Assembly (NCBI GenBank): GCA_002171675.1
Contig: NHDX01000038.1
Coordinates: forward strand, 1 to 6,450
Direction of reading: 5' to 3'
From: Chloroflexi bacterium TMED70
GTDB lineage: Bacteria; Chloroflexota; Dehalococcoidia; Lucifugimonadales; Lucifugimonadaceae
DNA length: 6,450 nucleotides
Made by a program: the position numbers and the translations under genes. The notes below the pieces were generated by a model, which saw nothing but the letters and a program-made list of their open reading frames with translations, ran no database searches and was not told the origin of the DNA. This document shows positions 1 through 6,450 of the stretch, one piece after another; the stretch's first letter is position 1; every line of letters starts with the position of its first letter.

Positions 1-1503
1 AAAGCAAAAAAAACAAACTCTCCAACAATATTAATTTGCACATCAGGAACTGCAACATTAAATTATTCTCCTGCAATATCTGAAGCATATTACTCTAAAA
101 TACCCATGATAGTTATCACTTCAGATAGGCCAATGCATTTTAGAGAAACAGGAGCAAATCAAACATTGAATCAAACTAATTTATACCAAAATAATATAAA
201 TTGGTTTTATGATATCCCACTACAAACCGACCTAAATATTATTTCTAATATAGCTTTCAAAGCTATCAATTTTTCTAATAATTCACCAAAAGGTCCTGTT
301 CATATTAATTGGCAATTCAATGAACCTTTTACAGATGGAAATATTGAAAAAATAAATCAAACACAATCCAATGAAAAAATAATAATTTCAGAAATTAATA
401 ATGAAAAACTCTCATATTTTATAGAAATATCAAATAATAAGAGGGGTATTATTTTAGTAGGAGATCATAACGAAAACCTAGATGAAATATCTGAATTATC
501 AAGAAACTTAAATTGGCCAATCATAGCTGATCCACTCTCAAACCTGAGAGATTCAAAATATTATAAAAATAATACAATAATAGATACAGGAGATTTTTTA
601 TTTAGATCCTCTAATCCTGAGATCATTCCCGAAGTTGTAATTCATATAGGATCTCTTCCTGTTTCAAAATTCATATCAAAAAAAATAGAAAATGCGAAAA
701 ATCATATATTTATAGAAGACTCTAATAGATTAGCTGAAGGCTTTTCTAAAATAGATCTACACCTGAAACTAAGATTAAGTAACTTAAATACATTTCTAAC
801 AAAAAACAAAAAAAATATTATCAAAGTCGATGATAAATGGAAAAAAACTTTAAAAAATTTCAATGATATTCTACGGTATAAAATTGATGAATTTATAGGT
901 AATTTTAAAGAATTATCTTTGAAAAAAACTATTCTAGAAAATATACCTATTAATTCTAACTATATATCAGGTAACTCTCTTCCTGTAAGGCACCTAGATA
1001 TTATTATGAACAAGAGTAATAAAATAAATTTCGTTGGTAACAGAGGATTATCTGGCATTGATGGTAACATATCAATTGCAACTGGCTACAGCAATGCTTC
1101 AGAAAATCATACTTTTCTAGATATTGGAGATCTATCTTTTTTTCATGATGTTAGTAGCTTAATAACAGCTGTAAGGCATGGAAGTAAGCTAACTATATTA
1201 GTTAATAACAATAAAGGAGGACAAATTTTTAATTTACTCCCTCAGAAAAAAAATATGAAAAAAATTTATGATGAATGGTTTATCACTTCACATTCTGATT
1301 TCTCTATAGAAAACATATCAAAAAGTTTTGGTTGTGAATACCACTATGCAAACAACGACTCAGAACTAAAAAATATTATTTTAGAAAATTTAAGCAAAAA
1401 CAAAGTAGATATTATTGAGTTAGATATAAGTAAATCAGATTATGAAGACTTCAATATAGAGATAAATAAAATTATAACTGATTTTGAAAATAATAATGAC
1501 TAA
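1..1503 (+). CDS. menD: MenD, SEPHCHC synthase (5' end outside window)
   Basis: ThDP- and Mg-dependent enzyme that joins 2-oxoglutarate (with loss of CO2) to isochorismate, giving SEPHCHC, the first committed step of menaquinone synthesis; cytosolic. The frame is open from base 1, giving 500 visible residues. E. coli MenD has about 556, so roughly 55-65 N-terminal residues, including the ThDP-activating Glu, lie upstream. The ATG at 106 is internal: conserved family sequence precedes it, with TSGTA at residues 14-18. Other motifs, counted from base 1: SDRP 41-44, GANQT 51-55, GNSLPVR 324-330, NRGLSGIDG 347-355, and the ThDP/Mg motif GDLS at 376 with NN about 25 residues on (VNNNKGGQIFNLLP, 401-414). 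These match E. coli MenD without gaps. The middle, about residues 110-310, is Lys/Asn/Ile-rich and poorly conserved, as is usual. Its 3' end overlaps menH by 8 nt. Identification is firm. Confidence 0.95.
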   Translation, partial: KAKKTNSPTILICTSGTATLNYSPAISEAYYSKIPMIVITSDRPMHFRETGANQTLNQTNLYQNNINWFYDIPLQTDLNIISNIAFKAINFSNNSPKGPVHINWQFNEPFTDGNIEKINQTQSNEKIIISEINNEKLSYFIEISNNKRGIILVGDHNENLDEISELSRNLNWPIIADPLSNLRDSKYYKNNTIIDTGDFLFRSSNPEIIPEVVIHIGSLPVSKFISKKIENAKNHIFIEDSNRLAEGFSKIDLHLKLRLSNLNTFLTKNKKNIIKVDDKWKKTLKNFNDILRYKIDEFIGNFKELSLKKTILENIPINSNYISGNSLPVRHLDIIMNKSNKINFVGNRGLSGIDGNISIATGYSNASENHTFLDIGDLSFFHDVSSLITAVRHGSKLTILVNNNKGGQIFNLLPQKKNMKKIYDEWFITSHSDFSIENISKSFGCEYHYANNDSELKNIILENLSKNKVDIIELDISKSDYEDFNIEINKIITDFENNND

Positions 1504-2299
1504 AGATTTATTTTATAAAATTGAAGGAAGTGGTACACCAGTACTATTGATTCATGGTTTTACAGGTTCTCATAAATCATTCCAAAAAGTTTCGAGTTTT
1601 CTAAGTTCACAGTTTAAAGTTATTACTGTGGATATGATAGGTCATGGTCAATCTATGAATTATGAAAGTAAGAACTATACTTTTGATAAATCAATAAATG
1701 ATTTAAATAAAATATTAGATTCGTTATCTATAAAAAAAATAAATCTTATAGGATATTCACTTGGAGGAAGATTAGCTATGCAATTTGCATTAAAAAATAT
1801 TGCTAAATTAAGTAGTCTAATTATATGCAGTGCCTCTTATGGAATAGAGAAAAAAGAAGATAGAGAAAATAGAGTTTTATCTGATAAAAAAATTGTTACT
1901 ATGCTAGAAAATAAGCCTATTGAAACATTCGTAAAATATTGGAAGAATCTAGATATTTGGGATTCAGAAAAGAATCTTTCTGTCGAAAGAAGAAATAAAA
2001 TCAATAAAATCAGGTTATCTCAGAACAAAATTGGGCTAGCTCTTAATCTAAGCTATCAAGGACAAGGTAAACAAGAATTTATAGGCAATAAATTGAAAAA
2101 AATAAAAACAAAAAGTCTAATAATGTACGGAAGTAATGACTCAAAATATAAAGAAATGTCAAAAGAAATAACAAAAGAAATTCAAAATTCTAAATTACTA
2201 ATGGTTCCAAATTCTGGTCATAATATAATATTAGAAAACCCTATTTTTGTAGCTCAAGAAATTAAGAAATTTGTATTAGGAGAAATAAATGGAAGTTAA
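1496..2299 (+). CDS. menH: MenH, SHCHC synthase (alpha/beta hydrolase)
   Basis: Alpha/beta-hydrolase-fold lyase that removes pyruvate from SEPHCHC to give SHCHC, the step after MenD. The product is 267 aa, close to the family's usual 250-270. Visible motifs: HGFTGS at 20-25 (oxyanion region), nucleophile elbow GYSLGG at 86-91 with Ser88, a YGSNDSKY segment holding the probable triad Asp215, and SGHN with His242. RLSQN (173-177) and NDSKYK (214-219) resemble E. coli MenH at the matching places, which favours MenH over a generic hydrolase, as does its position straight after menD. Start choice: an in-frame TTG at 1484 would add four residues, but the ATG at 1496 is preferred. It overlaps the menD stop by 8 nt and has no Shine-Dalgarno, so translation is probably coupled to menD. 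The family is promiscuous, so exact substrate assignment rests partly on context. Confidence 0.9.
   Translation: MTKDLFYKIEGSGTPVLLIHGFTGSHKSFQKVSSFLSSQFKVITVDMIGHGQSMNYESKNYTFDKSINDLNKILDSLSIKKINLIGYSLGGRLAMQFALKNIAKLSSLIICSASYGIEKKEDRENRVLSDKKIVTMLENKPIETFVKYWKNLDIWDSEKNLSVERRNKINKIRLSQNKIGLALNLSYQGQGKQEFIGNKLKKIKTKSLIMYGSNDSKYKEMSKEITKEIQNSKLLMVPNSGHNIILENPIFVAQEIKKFVLGEINGS
2278..2283 (+). promoter_or_regulatory. Shine-Dalgarno site of menB
   Basis: AGGAGA lies inside the 3' end of menH, with six bases between AGGAG and the menB ATG at 2289. It is the only strong ribosome binding site at any gene start in this window. It fixes the menB start even though that start lies 11 nt inside menH. 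Confidence 0.75.
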
Positions 2300-3116
2300 G
2301 TGGAAATCCAAAGGGAAATATGAGGATATTTTAGTAGATTTTTATAATGGAATCACAAAAATTACTATTAATAGACCTGAAGTTAGAAATGCTTTTAGAC
2401 CAGAAACAATAAGTGAACTTTCTGAAGCTTTCAAATTAGCTGCGGAAGATGATGAGACAGGAGTTGTACTTTTTAGAGGTGCTGGAGATAAAGCCTTCTG
2501 TTCAGGGGGTGACCAAAAAGTAAGAGGTCATGGAGGCTATAATGATGAAGGAGGAAACCCAAGTTTAGGAGTTCTTCCTCTACAAAGATTTATTAGATAT
2601 ATGCCTAAACCCGTAATTGCATTAGTGAGTGGATATGCAATAGGTGGGGGACATGTTCTTCAGGTTATTTGTGACCTAACAATTGCCTCAAGTAATTCTA
2701 TTTTTGGTCAAACTGGCCCAAGAGTAGGTTCTTTTGATGCTGGATTTGGAAGTCATGAATTAGTAAGACTTGTAGGTACAAAAAAAGCAAAGGAAATTTG
2801 GTTTTTGTGTGATCAATATAATGCAGAAGAAGCTTTGGAGATGGGTTTAATAAATAAAGTTGTTGATTATGATGATCTTGAAAATGAAGGAATAATTTGG
2901 GCTAATAAAATTTTACAAAAAAGCCCGACAGCAATTAGATTTTTAAAAAATACTTTTATAGCTGAATCTGATGGTTTAGCTGGTCTTCAAAATATGGCTG
3001 GAGACATAACTATGATGTACTATATGACTGAAGAGGCTAAAGAAGGTAAAAATGCATTTGTTGAAAAGAGATCTCCAGATTTTTCTAAATTCCCTAAACC
3101 ACCTTTTCATGGTTAA
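2289..3116 (+). CDS. menB: MenB, 1,4-dihydroxy-2-naphthoyl-CoA synthase (type I)
   Basis: Crotonase-fold enzyme that closes the second ring of o-succinylbenzoyl-CoA (Dieckmann-type) to give DHNA-CoA; cytosolic, hexameric in known members. 275 aa, typical length. Conserved landmarks: [12 protein letters not shown] 27-38, [10 protein letters not shown] 71-80 (CoA and oxyanion loop), [10 protein letters not shown] 115-124, [12 protein letters not shown] 139-150, EIWFLC 169-174, YMTEEAKEG 245-253 and the C-terminal RSPDFSKF 261-268. Asp150 aligns with E. coli Asp163. Gln141, Gly143 and Trp171 align with E. coli Gln154, Gly156 and Trp184, the bicarbonate-site residues of type I enzymes; type II enzymes carry Asp at the Gly position. 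This is therefore predicted to be bicarbonate-dependent. Its G+C is visibly higher than that of menD, as expected for a Gly/Ala-rich conserved protein and not by itself a sign of transfer. It starts 11 nt inside menH. Confidence 0.97.
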   Translation: MEVKWKSKGKYEDILVDFYNGITKITINRPEVRNAFRPETISELSEAFKLAAEDDETGVVLFRGAGDKAFCSGGDQKVRGHGGYNDEGGNPSLGVLPLQRFIRYMPKPVIALVSGYAIGGGHVLQVICDLTIASSNSIFGQTGPRVGSFDAGFGSHELVRLVGTKKAKEIWFLCDQYNAEEALEMGLINKVVDYDDLENEGIIWANKILQKSPTAIRFLKNTFIAESDGLAGLQNMAGDITMMYYMTEEAKEGKNAFVEKRSPDFSKFPKPPFHG

Positions 3117-3119
3117 GTT

Positions 3120-4088
3120 GTGACTAAAAAACTTAGTTATATTATAGTTGCATTCAGATTGAAAACTTTGCCTGCAGTGCTAGGTCCTCTATCTATTGCA
3201 ATCGCTATATCAAGTATAGATCACTTCAACTTTCTAAAGATATTATTGATAATTTCTATAGGAATTTCATTACAAATTCTAGTTAATTTAATTAATGATC
3301 TAGAAGATTTCCTAAAAGGAGTAGATAACAATCAACGTTTAGGCCCAACTAGAGCAGTTCAGTCTGGTGGCTTATCTATTAAAGAAATGAAACTATTGAT
3401 CTCAATTGTTTTTATGATCAGTTTAATTTTAGGATTTATAGCATTCTTATCATCTGGGATTTTTGTAATATTTTTTGGAATATTATTATTTATTCTTGCT
3501 TATTCATATACGGGTGGACCATTACCTTATGGTTATTTAGGATTAGGAGAATTAGCAGTATTGATAGTTTTTGGCCCATTCACTGTTTTAGGAAGTTTAT
3601 ATTTATTTGATATTAATCCTTCAGTTATAATTTTTCTTATCTCAATTTTACCTGGGCTTTCAGCTAGTCTTATAATTTTAGTTAATAATATTAGAGACAT
3701 TCAAAATGACCAGATAAACAAAAAAAATACAATTGCTGTAAAACTTGGAGAATCAAAATCAAGGTTTTTATATTTGTACATCTTAATTGCAATATCAATT
3801 TTGATGTTGATAATTGCTATATCCATAAATAATATTTTGTTTATTCTACTTAGTATTTTAGTTTTATATATTTTTCCAATTTCTGATATAGGATTCAAAA
3901 GATTTATAGTAGTTAGTTTCAAGTACGATCTAAATAGAAGCTTTAGATTGTCTGAATTAAATTTTACTTTAATAAAAACAGTCAAAGGTCATTTTATAAT
4001 TTGTTTACTTATCAGTTGTGCTATAGTTTCCTGGCAATATATAGCACCAATTTTTGGACTTTCTGAATGGATAATTAATATATTGTAA
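3120..4088 (+). CDS. menA: MenA, DHNA polyprenyltransferase (UbiA family)
   Basis: Integral membrane prenyltransferase that attaches a polyprenyl chain to DHNA with loss of CO2, giving demethylmenaquinone. 322 aa, slightly longer than the usual 290-310. About nine hydrophobic segments are visible (roughly 14-33, 39-58, 92-111, 112-130, 140-162, 168-188, 217-236, 237-255, 292-311), as in UbiA proteins. The first Asp-rich motif is NDLEDFLKGVD at 59-69, followed by RLGPTRAVQSGG (73-84), typical of MenA. The second is NNIRDIQND at 189-197, followed by KKNTIAVKLG (201-210). Both bind Mg-diphosphate in the family. YTGGPLPYGYLGLGE (130-144) is also characteristic. The start is GTG, 3 nt after the menB stop, with no Shine-Dalgarno; RLKTLPA at 13-19 sits at the expected N-terminal place, supporting this start. 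Chain length of the prenyl donor cannot be read from the sequence. Confidence 0.95.
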   Translation: MTKKLSYIIVAFRLKTLPAVLGPLSIAIAISSIDHFNFLKILLIISIGISLQILVNLINDLEDFLKGVDNNQRLGPTRAVQSGGLSIKEMKLLISIVFMISLILGFIAFLSSGIFVIFFGILLFILAYSYTGGPLPYGYLGLGELAVLIVFGPFTVLGSLYLFDINPSVIIFLISILPGLSASLIILVNNIRDIQNDQINKKNTIAVKLGESKSRFLYLYILIAISILMLIIAISINNILFILLSILVLYIFPISDIGFKRFIVVSFKYDLNRSFRLSELNFTLIKTVKGHFIICLLISCAIVSWQYIAPIFGLSEWIINIL

Positions 4089-4122
4089 ATTAATAATAAA
4101 ATAGTCTAAGAAAGATTATTAT

Positions 4123-5508
4123 ATGACTACTAGTTGGATAGAAAAAAACTTAAGCAATAATCCATTTATATATTTAGAAAATGGGGAATATAGCTTTAAA
4201 GATTTTTTTGAATTATTAATTGAATATTACAATTTCTCAAGTGAAATTATAAATAAAAATGAAAAAATCACATTTATATCAAAAAGCGTTCTACAATATT
4301 CAATTTTTTCAAATTTAATACCCATGTTAGGAGGAATATTTGTTCCAATGAATCCAAAAAGTCCTATAGATGAAATAACAAAAAAAATGAATATTATTGG
4401 ATCAAAAAAAATAATTTATGATGAGAGTATTGAATTAGAAAAAGTTGGTAATATATCTCTTTTTCATTCTGAAAAATCACAGGCTAGTAATTATAAGTTT
4501 ACTTGGCCTTCTTATGAAGATATATTTTGTATTCTATTCACTTCTGGAAGCTCGGGATTACCTAAAGCAGTTAGTATTTCAAGAAAAAATATTGAATCAA
4601 GTTGTAATATATCTCAAAAAAATTTAAGTGTCGAAAAATCAGATAAATGGTTGCTATGTATGCCTCCTTACCATGCAGGGGGGTTATCAATTATTTATAG
4701 AAGCTTAATTCTTGGAAATAAATTTCATATAGAAGATGATTTTAATTCTGAAAAAGTCATTGACCTTATTATGAGTGAGAAAATTAATATTGTATCAATG
4801 GTTCCAACAATGCTAAGTAAAATCGTCTATGAAATGAAAGATAGAAATTTGATTGCACCAAAATCATTCAAATTTGTTCTATGTGGAGGTGCCAAAACTC
4901 CAGAAGAACTGATTTTTAGTTCAAATAATATTGGATTACGGACTCTTCCTACATATGGCATGACTGAAACTTCATCACAGATTGCTACAGCTTCACCAAA
5001 TGATATATTTAGGCCTTTAAATTCGGTTGGTAAACCTCTTTCAAAAGGCAGTATAAAAATTTCAAAAAATTCTGAGATACAAGTTAGTGGAGAGATGGTT
5101 GCTAAGTATTATGATGAAAAAGTGCCTAAAAAATGGCTCCAAACGGGAGATTATGGTTATTTAGATAAAGATAATTATTTATTTGTCAAAGGCAGAATAG
5201 ATGAGCTGATTATTTCTGGTGGAGAGAATATAAATCCATTAGAAATTGAAGAATTTATTAGCAAAAATAAAAAAATAAAAGAATGCATTGTACTAGGAAT
5301 AACTGATGAATATTGGGGAGAAAAAGTTATAGCTGCTATTTATTCAGACGATGATATAACATTAGAAGAAATAAATTCTTATCTTGATGGTTTGGATAAA
5401 TTTAAGTATCCAAAAGATATTGTTAAATTTAATAAACCTTTGCCAAAATTACACAATGGAAAATTAGATAGAAAAAAAATAAAAAAAATAATAAATGAAT
5501 CAAAATAA
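4123..5508 (+). CDS. menE: MenE, o-succinylbenzoate-CoA ligase
   Basis: Acyl-adenylating enzyme (ANL superfamily) that activates o-succinylbenzoate with ATP and CoA to OSB-CoA, the MenB substrate. 461 aa, within the MenE range. Motifs in order: phosphate loop FTSGSSGLPK 139-148, PPYHAGG 181-187, LCGGAKTPEEL 253-263, YGMTETSSQIAT 278-289, SVGKPL 301-306, TGDYGYLD 341-348, hinge GRIDELIISGGENI 357-370, and the C-terminal adenylation lysine in HNGKLDRKK (Lys447). The N-terminal 110 residues are Lys/Asn/Ile-rich and weakly conserved, as is common for MenE. The substrate call leans on the men neighbours, since ANL enzymes are hard to tell apart by motif alone, but short length and the HAGG segment fit MenE. 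It begins 34 nt after menA, the largest gap in the window, with only a weak purine-rich stretch before the ATG. Its end overlaps the rhomboid gene by 14 nt. Confidence 0.93.
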   Translation: MTTSWIEKNLSNNPFIYLENGEYSFKDFFELLIEYYNFSSEIINKNEKITFISKSVLQYSIFSNLIPMLGGIFVPMNPKSPIDEITKKMNIIGSKKIIYDESIELEKVGNISLFHSEKSQASNYKFTWPSYEDIFCILFTSGSSGLPKAVSISRKNIESSCNISQKNLSVEKSDKWLLCMPPYHAGGLSIIYRSLILGNKFHIEDDFNSEKVIDLIMSEKINIVSMVPTMLSKIVYEMKDRNLIAPKSFKFVLCGGAKTPEELIFSSNNIGLRTLPTYGMTETSSQIATASPNDIFRPLNSVGKPLSKGSIKISKNSEIQVSGEMVAKYYDEKVPKKWLQTGDYGYLDKDNYLFVKGRIDELIISGGENINPLEIEEFISKNKKIKECIVLGITDEYWGEKVIAAIYSDDDITLEEINSYLDGLDKFKYPKDIVKFNKPLPKLHNGKLDRKKIKKIINESK

Positions 5509-6280
5509 AAAAAAGACTGGTTTTATAAAAACATATCCAATAACTTTCTTACTAATAATAAGTAATTTATTTATTTATATCATTCAAGAAGTAAGCGGAG
5601 ATTCAAGCAATCCCGTAGATCTAGTCAAGATGGGAGCTAGATACGATATTTATGTTGCCAGTGGGGACTGGTGGAGATTTATTACTCCAAATTTCTTACA
5701 CATAGGATTTACTCATTTATTACTTAATTTAGCTGGGCTTTGGATTTTTGGGATGTTAGTAGAAAAAGATTTCTCTAAATCAAAATATTTATTAATTTAT
5801 TTTTTTTGCGGTATAAGTTCAAATGTTTTTTCATACTCTTCGGGATCTTGGTTTGGTTTTACATGTGGTCCAGTAGGAGCTGGAGCTAGCGGAGCAATAT
5901 TTGGACTTTTAGGTGCTTATGCATCTTACCTGATTGTTAATAAGAATGTTTTAGGAAAGCAAGGTAAAGATTCATTGATTTCAATAGGAGCAATAATTTT
6001 TATAAATGTTATATATGGTGCAGCAGCTTCGGGAGTCGATCATATAGCACATATCAGCGGTATTATTTGTGGTCTTGCTATAGGGTGGTTACTAAGCCCA
6101 GCTAAACAATTAGTTATACTTCCTAATGAAATGTTTGAAAATTCTATTTTAGTTAATGTAAAACGAAATAATTTATCTCTAATATTCATTGTTAGCTTTG
6201 TTTTTTTAATTATAATAACCTTCATGGCTTATAATCAAAGAACACAAGATATTGCAGAATTTTCTAGGTTTTGCATCTAA
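5495..6280 (+). CDS. Rhomboid-family intramembrane serine protease
   Basis: Membrane protease that cleaves transmembrane segments of other proteins; natural substrate unknown. 261 aa with about seven hydrophobic segments (roughly 14-32, 66-90, 97-116, 128-147, 160-176, 184-201, 226-246), fitting the six-helix core plus one C-terminal helix. Catalytic features are complete: GDWWRFITPNFLH at 57-69 (L1-loop WR), HLLLN at 74-78 with the His and Asn that line the oxyanion hole, GASGAIFG at 129-136 with nucleophile Ser132, and VDHIAHISG at 181-189 with catalytic His186. It is therefore expected to be active, not an inactive rhomboid. The N terminus is short and Lys-rich with no extra soluble domain. 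The ATG lies 14 nt inside menE and has no Shine-Dalgarno, so translation is probably coupled to menE. No functional link between rhomboids and menaquinone synthesis is established; proximity may only reflect genome compaction. Confidence 0.93.
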   Translation: MNQNKKKTGFIKTYPITFLLIISNLFIYIIQEVSGDSSNPVDLVKMGARYDIYVASGDWWRFITPNFLHIGFTHLLLNLAGLWIFGMLVEKDFSKSKYLLIYFFCGISSNVFSYSSGSWFGFTCGPVGAGASGAIFGLLGAYASYLIVNKNVLGKQGKDSLISIGAIIFINVIYGAAASGVDHIAHISGIICGLAIGWLLSPAKQLVILPNEMFENSILVNVKRNNLSLIFIVSFVFLIIITFMAYNQRTQDIAEFSRFCI

Positions 6281-6289
6281 TTTTTTTTC

Positions 6290-6450
6290 ATGGTAAATAA
6301 TCAGGTAGAAACAGTAAATAAATTAATAGAGTTAGTAAATATTAGTGGTAATAGTATTACTAGTTCAAGAAGAAGAATAATAGCTGAAATTGCTAGACAA
6401 GAAGGTCTATTTACTTCAGAAGAACTTGCAAAAGCTCTACCTAATATAGG
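6290..6450 (+). CDS. Probable Fur-family metal or peroxide regulator, N-terminal part only
   Basis: Only 53 full codons plus two bases are inside the window; the gene runs off the 3' edge. The visible part reads as a winged-helix N terminus: SITSSRRRIIAEIAR (22-36) resembles the RxTxQRxxIL helix of Fur/PerR/Zur proteins, and GLFTSEELAKAL (39-50) resembles their ghfTaeELyeaL segment. PNIG at the edge sits where the piglATVYRTL recognition helix normally begins. ATG 6290 is the first start in this frame after the rhomboid stop at 6278, 9 nt away, with a T-run and no Shine-Dalgarno in between. Which metal or signal it senses cannot be said, because the ligand-binding C-terminal half is missing. 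Another winged-helix family is possible. Confidence 0.6.
   Translation, partial: MVNNQVETVNKLIELVNISGNSITSSRRRIIAEIARQEGLFTSEELAKALPNI

Noticed and set aside
106..108. ATG at 106 as the start of menD.
   Set aside because: The same frame is open to base 1 and encodes the conserved TSGTA motif upstream of this codon, so the true start is outside the window.
1213..1220. AAAGGAGG, a near-perfect Shine-Dalgarno sequence inside menD.
   Set aside because: It encodes the conserved ThDP-site residues of MenD, and no start codon with a meaningful reading frame follows at usable distance.
2289..3116. Higher G+C of menB than of menD as a sign of horizontal transfer.
   Set aside because: The Gly/Ala-rich conserved crotonase sequence explains it; menB is embedded by overlap in the operon and shares its AGA/AAA codon habits.
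3701..3985. Open frame of 94 codons on the minus strand inside menA.
   Set aside because: It lies wholly antisense to conserved MenA sequence, shows no recognisable domain and fits a chance frame in AT-rich DNA.
4091..4121. A perfect 7-bp inverted repeat (TAATAAT / ATTATTA) with a 17-nt spacer in the menA-menE gap, possibly a hairpin over the menE start region.
   Set aside because: The stem is A-T only with a long loop and no adjoining T-run, so it would be unstable, and such repeats arise readily by chance in sequence this AT-rich.
4083..4122. A TATTAT hexamer just before menE (4117-4122) with TTGTAA at 4083, considered as an internal promoter.
   Set aside because: The spacing is 28 nt, far from 17, and the -10 would abut the start codon, leaving no leader. 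AT-rich hexamers are expected everywhere here.
4445..4627. 60-codon + strand frame inside menE.
   Set aside because: It is an out-of-frame shadow of the AMP-binding region of MenE with no ribosome binding site or family resemblance.
6040..6225. 61-codon minus-strand frame inside the rhomboid gene.
   Set aside because: It is antisense to the catalytic His region and C-terminal helix of the rhomboid, with no independent support.
6281..6288. Eight T residues right after the rhomboid stop, considered as the U-tract of an intrinsic terminator.
   Set aside because: No GC-containing stem precedes it, and the next gene starts one base after the run.

Overview
This is a gene-dense, strongly AT-rich stretch. 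All recognisable genes lie on the + strand and are almost touching. It carries the core of a classical (o-succinylbenzoate) menaquinone pathway: menD (5' end cut off by the window), menH, menB, menA and menE. After these come a rhomboid-family intramembrane serine protease and the first 53 codons of a gene that looks like a Fur-family regulator.

Layout: menD 1-1503 (already open at base 1), menH 1496-2299 (8-nt overlap with menD), menB 2289-3116 (11-nt overlap with menH, and the only gene with a clear Shine-Dalgarno), menA 3120-4088 (GTG start 3 nt after menB), menE 4123-5508 (34-nt gap), rhomboid 5495-6280 (14-nt overlap with menE), Fur-like 6290 to the window edge (9-nt gap). No non-coding stretch exceeds 34 nt. 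I see no RNA gene, mobile element, CRISPR array, convincing terminator or internal promoter, so the simplest reading is one polycistronic unit that begins upstream of the window.

How the genes work together: MenD condenses isochorismate with 2-oxoglutarate to SEPHCHC, and MenH removes pyruvate to give SHCHC. A MenC enzyme, not seen here, would make o-succinylbenzoate (OSB). MenE activates OSB to OSB-CoA, MenB closes the ring to 1,4-dihydroxy-2-naphthoyl-CoA, a thioesterase (also not seen) releases DHNA, and MenA prenylates DHNA in the membrane. The rhomboid and Fur-like genes have no known role in this pathway and are probably just co-oriented neighbours.

Organism: a menaquinone-making bacterium with a compact AT-rich genome, heavy use of AAA/AAT/ATA codons, mainly AGA for Arg, and the standard code (Trp is TGG, and no gene reads through TGA). 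This resembles streamlined free-living (for example marine) lineages. A low-GC marine Chloroflexota such as SAR202 is one candidate, but the sequence alone does not settle the taxonomy. I found no new biological system here; the window is an ordinary but well-preserved biosynthetic operon.
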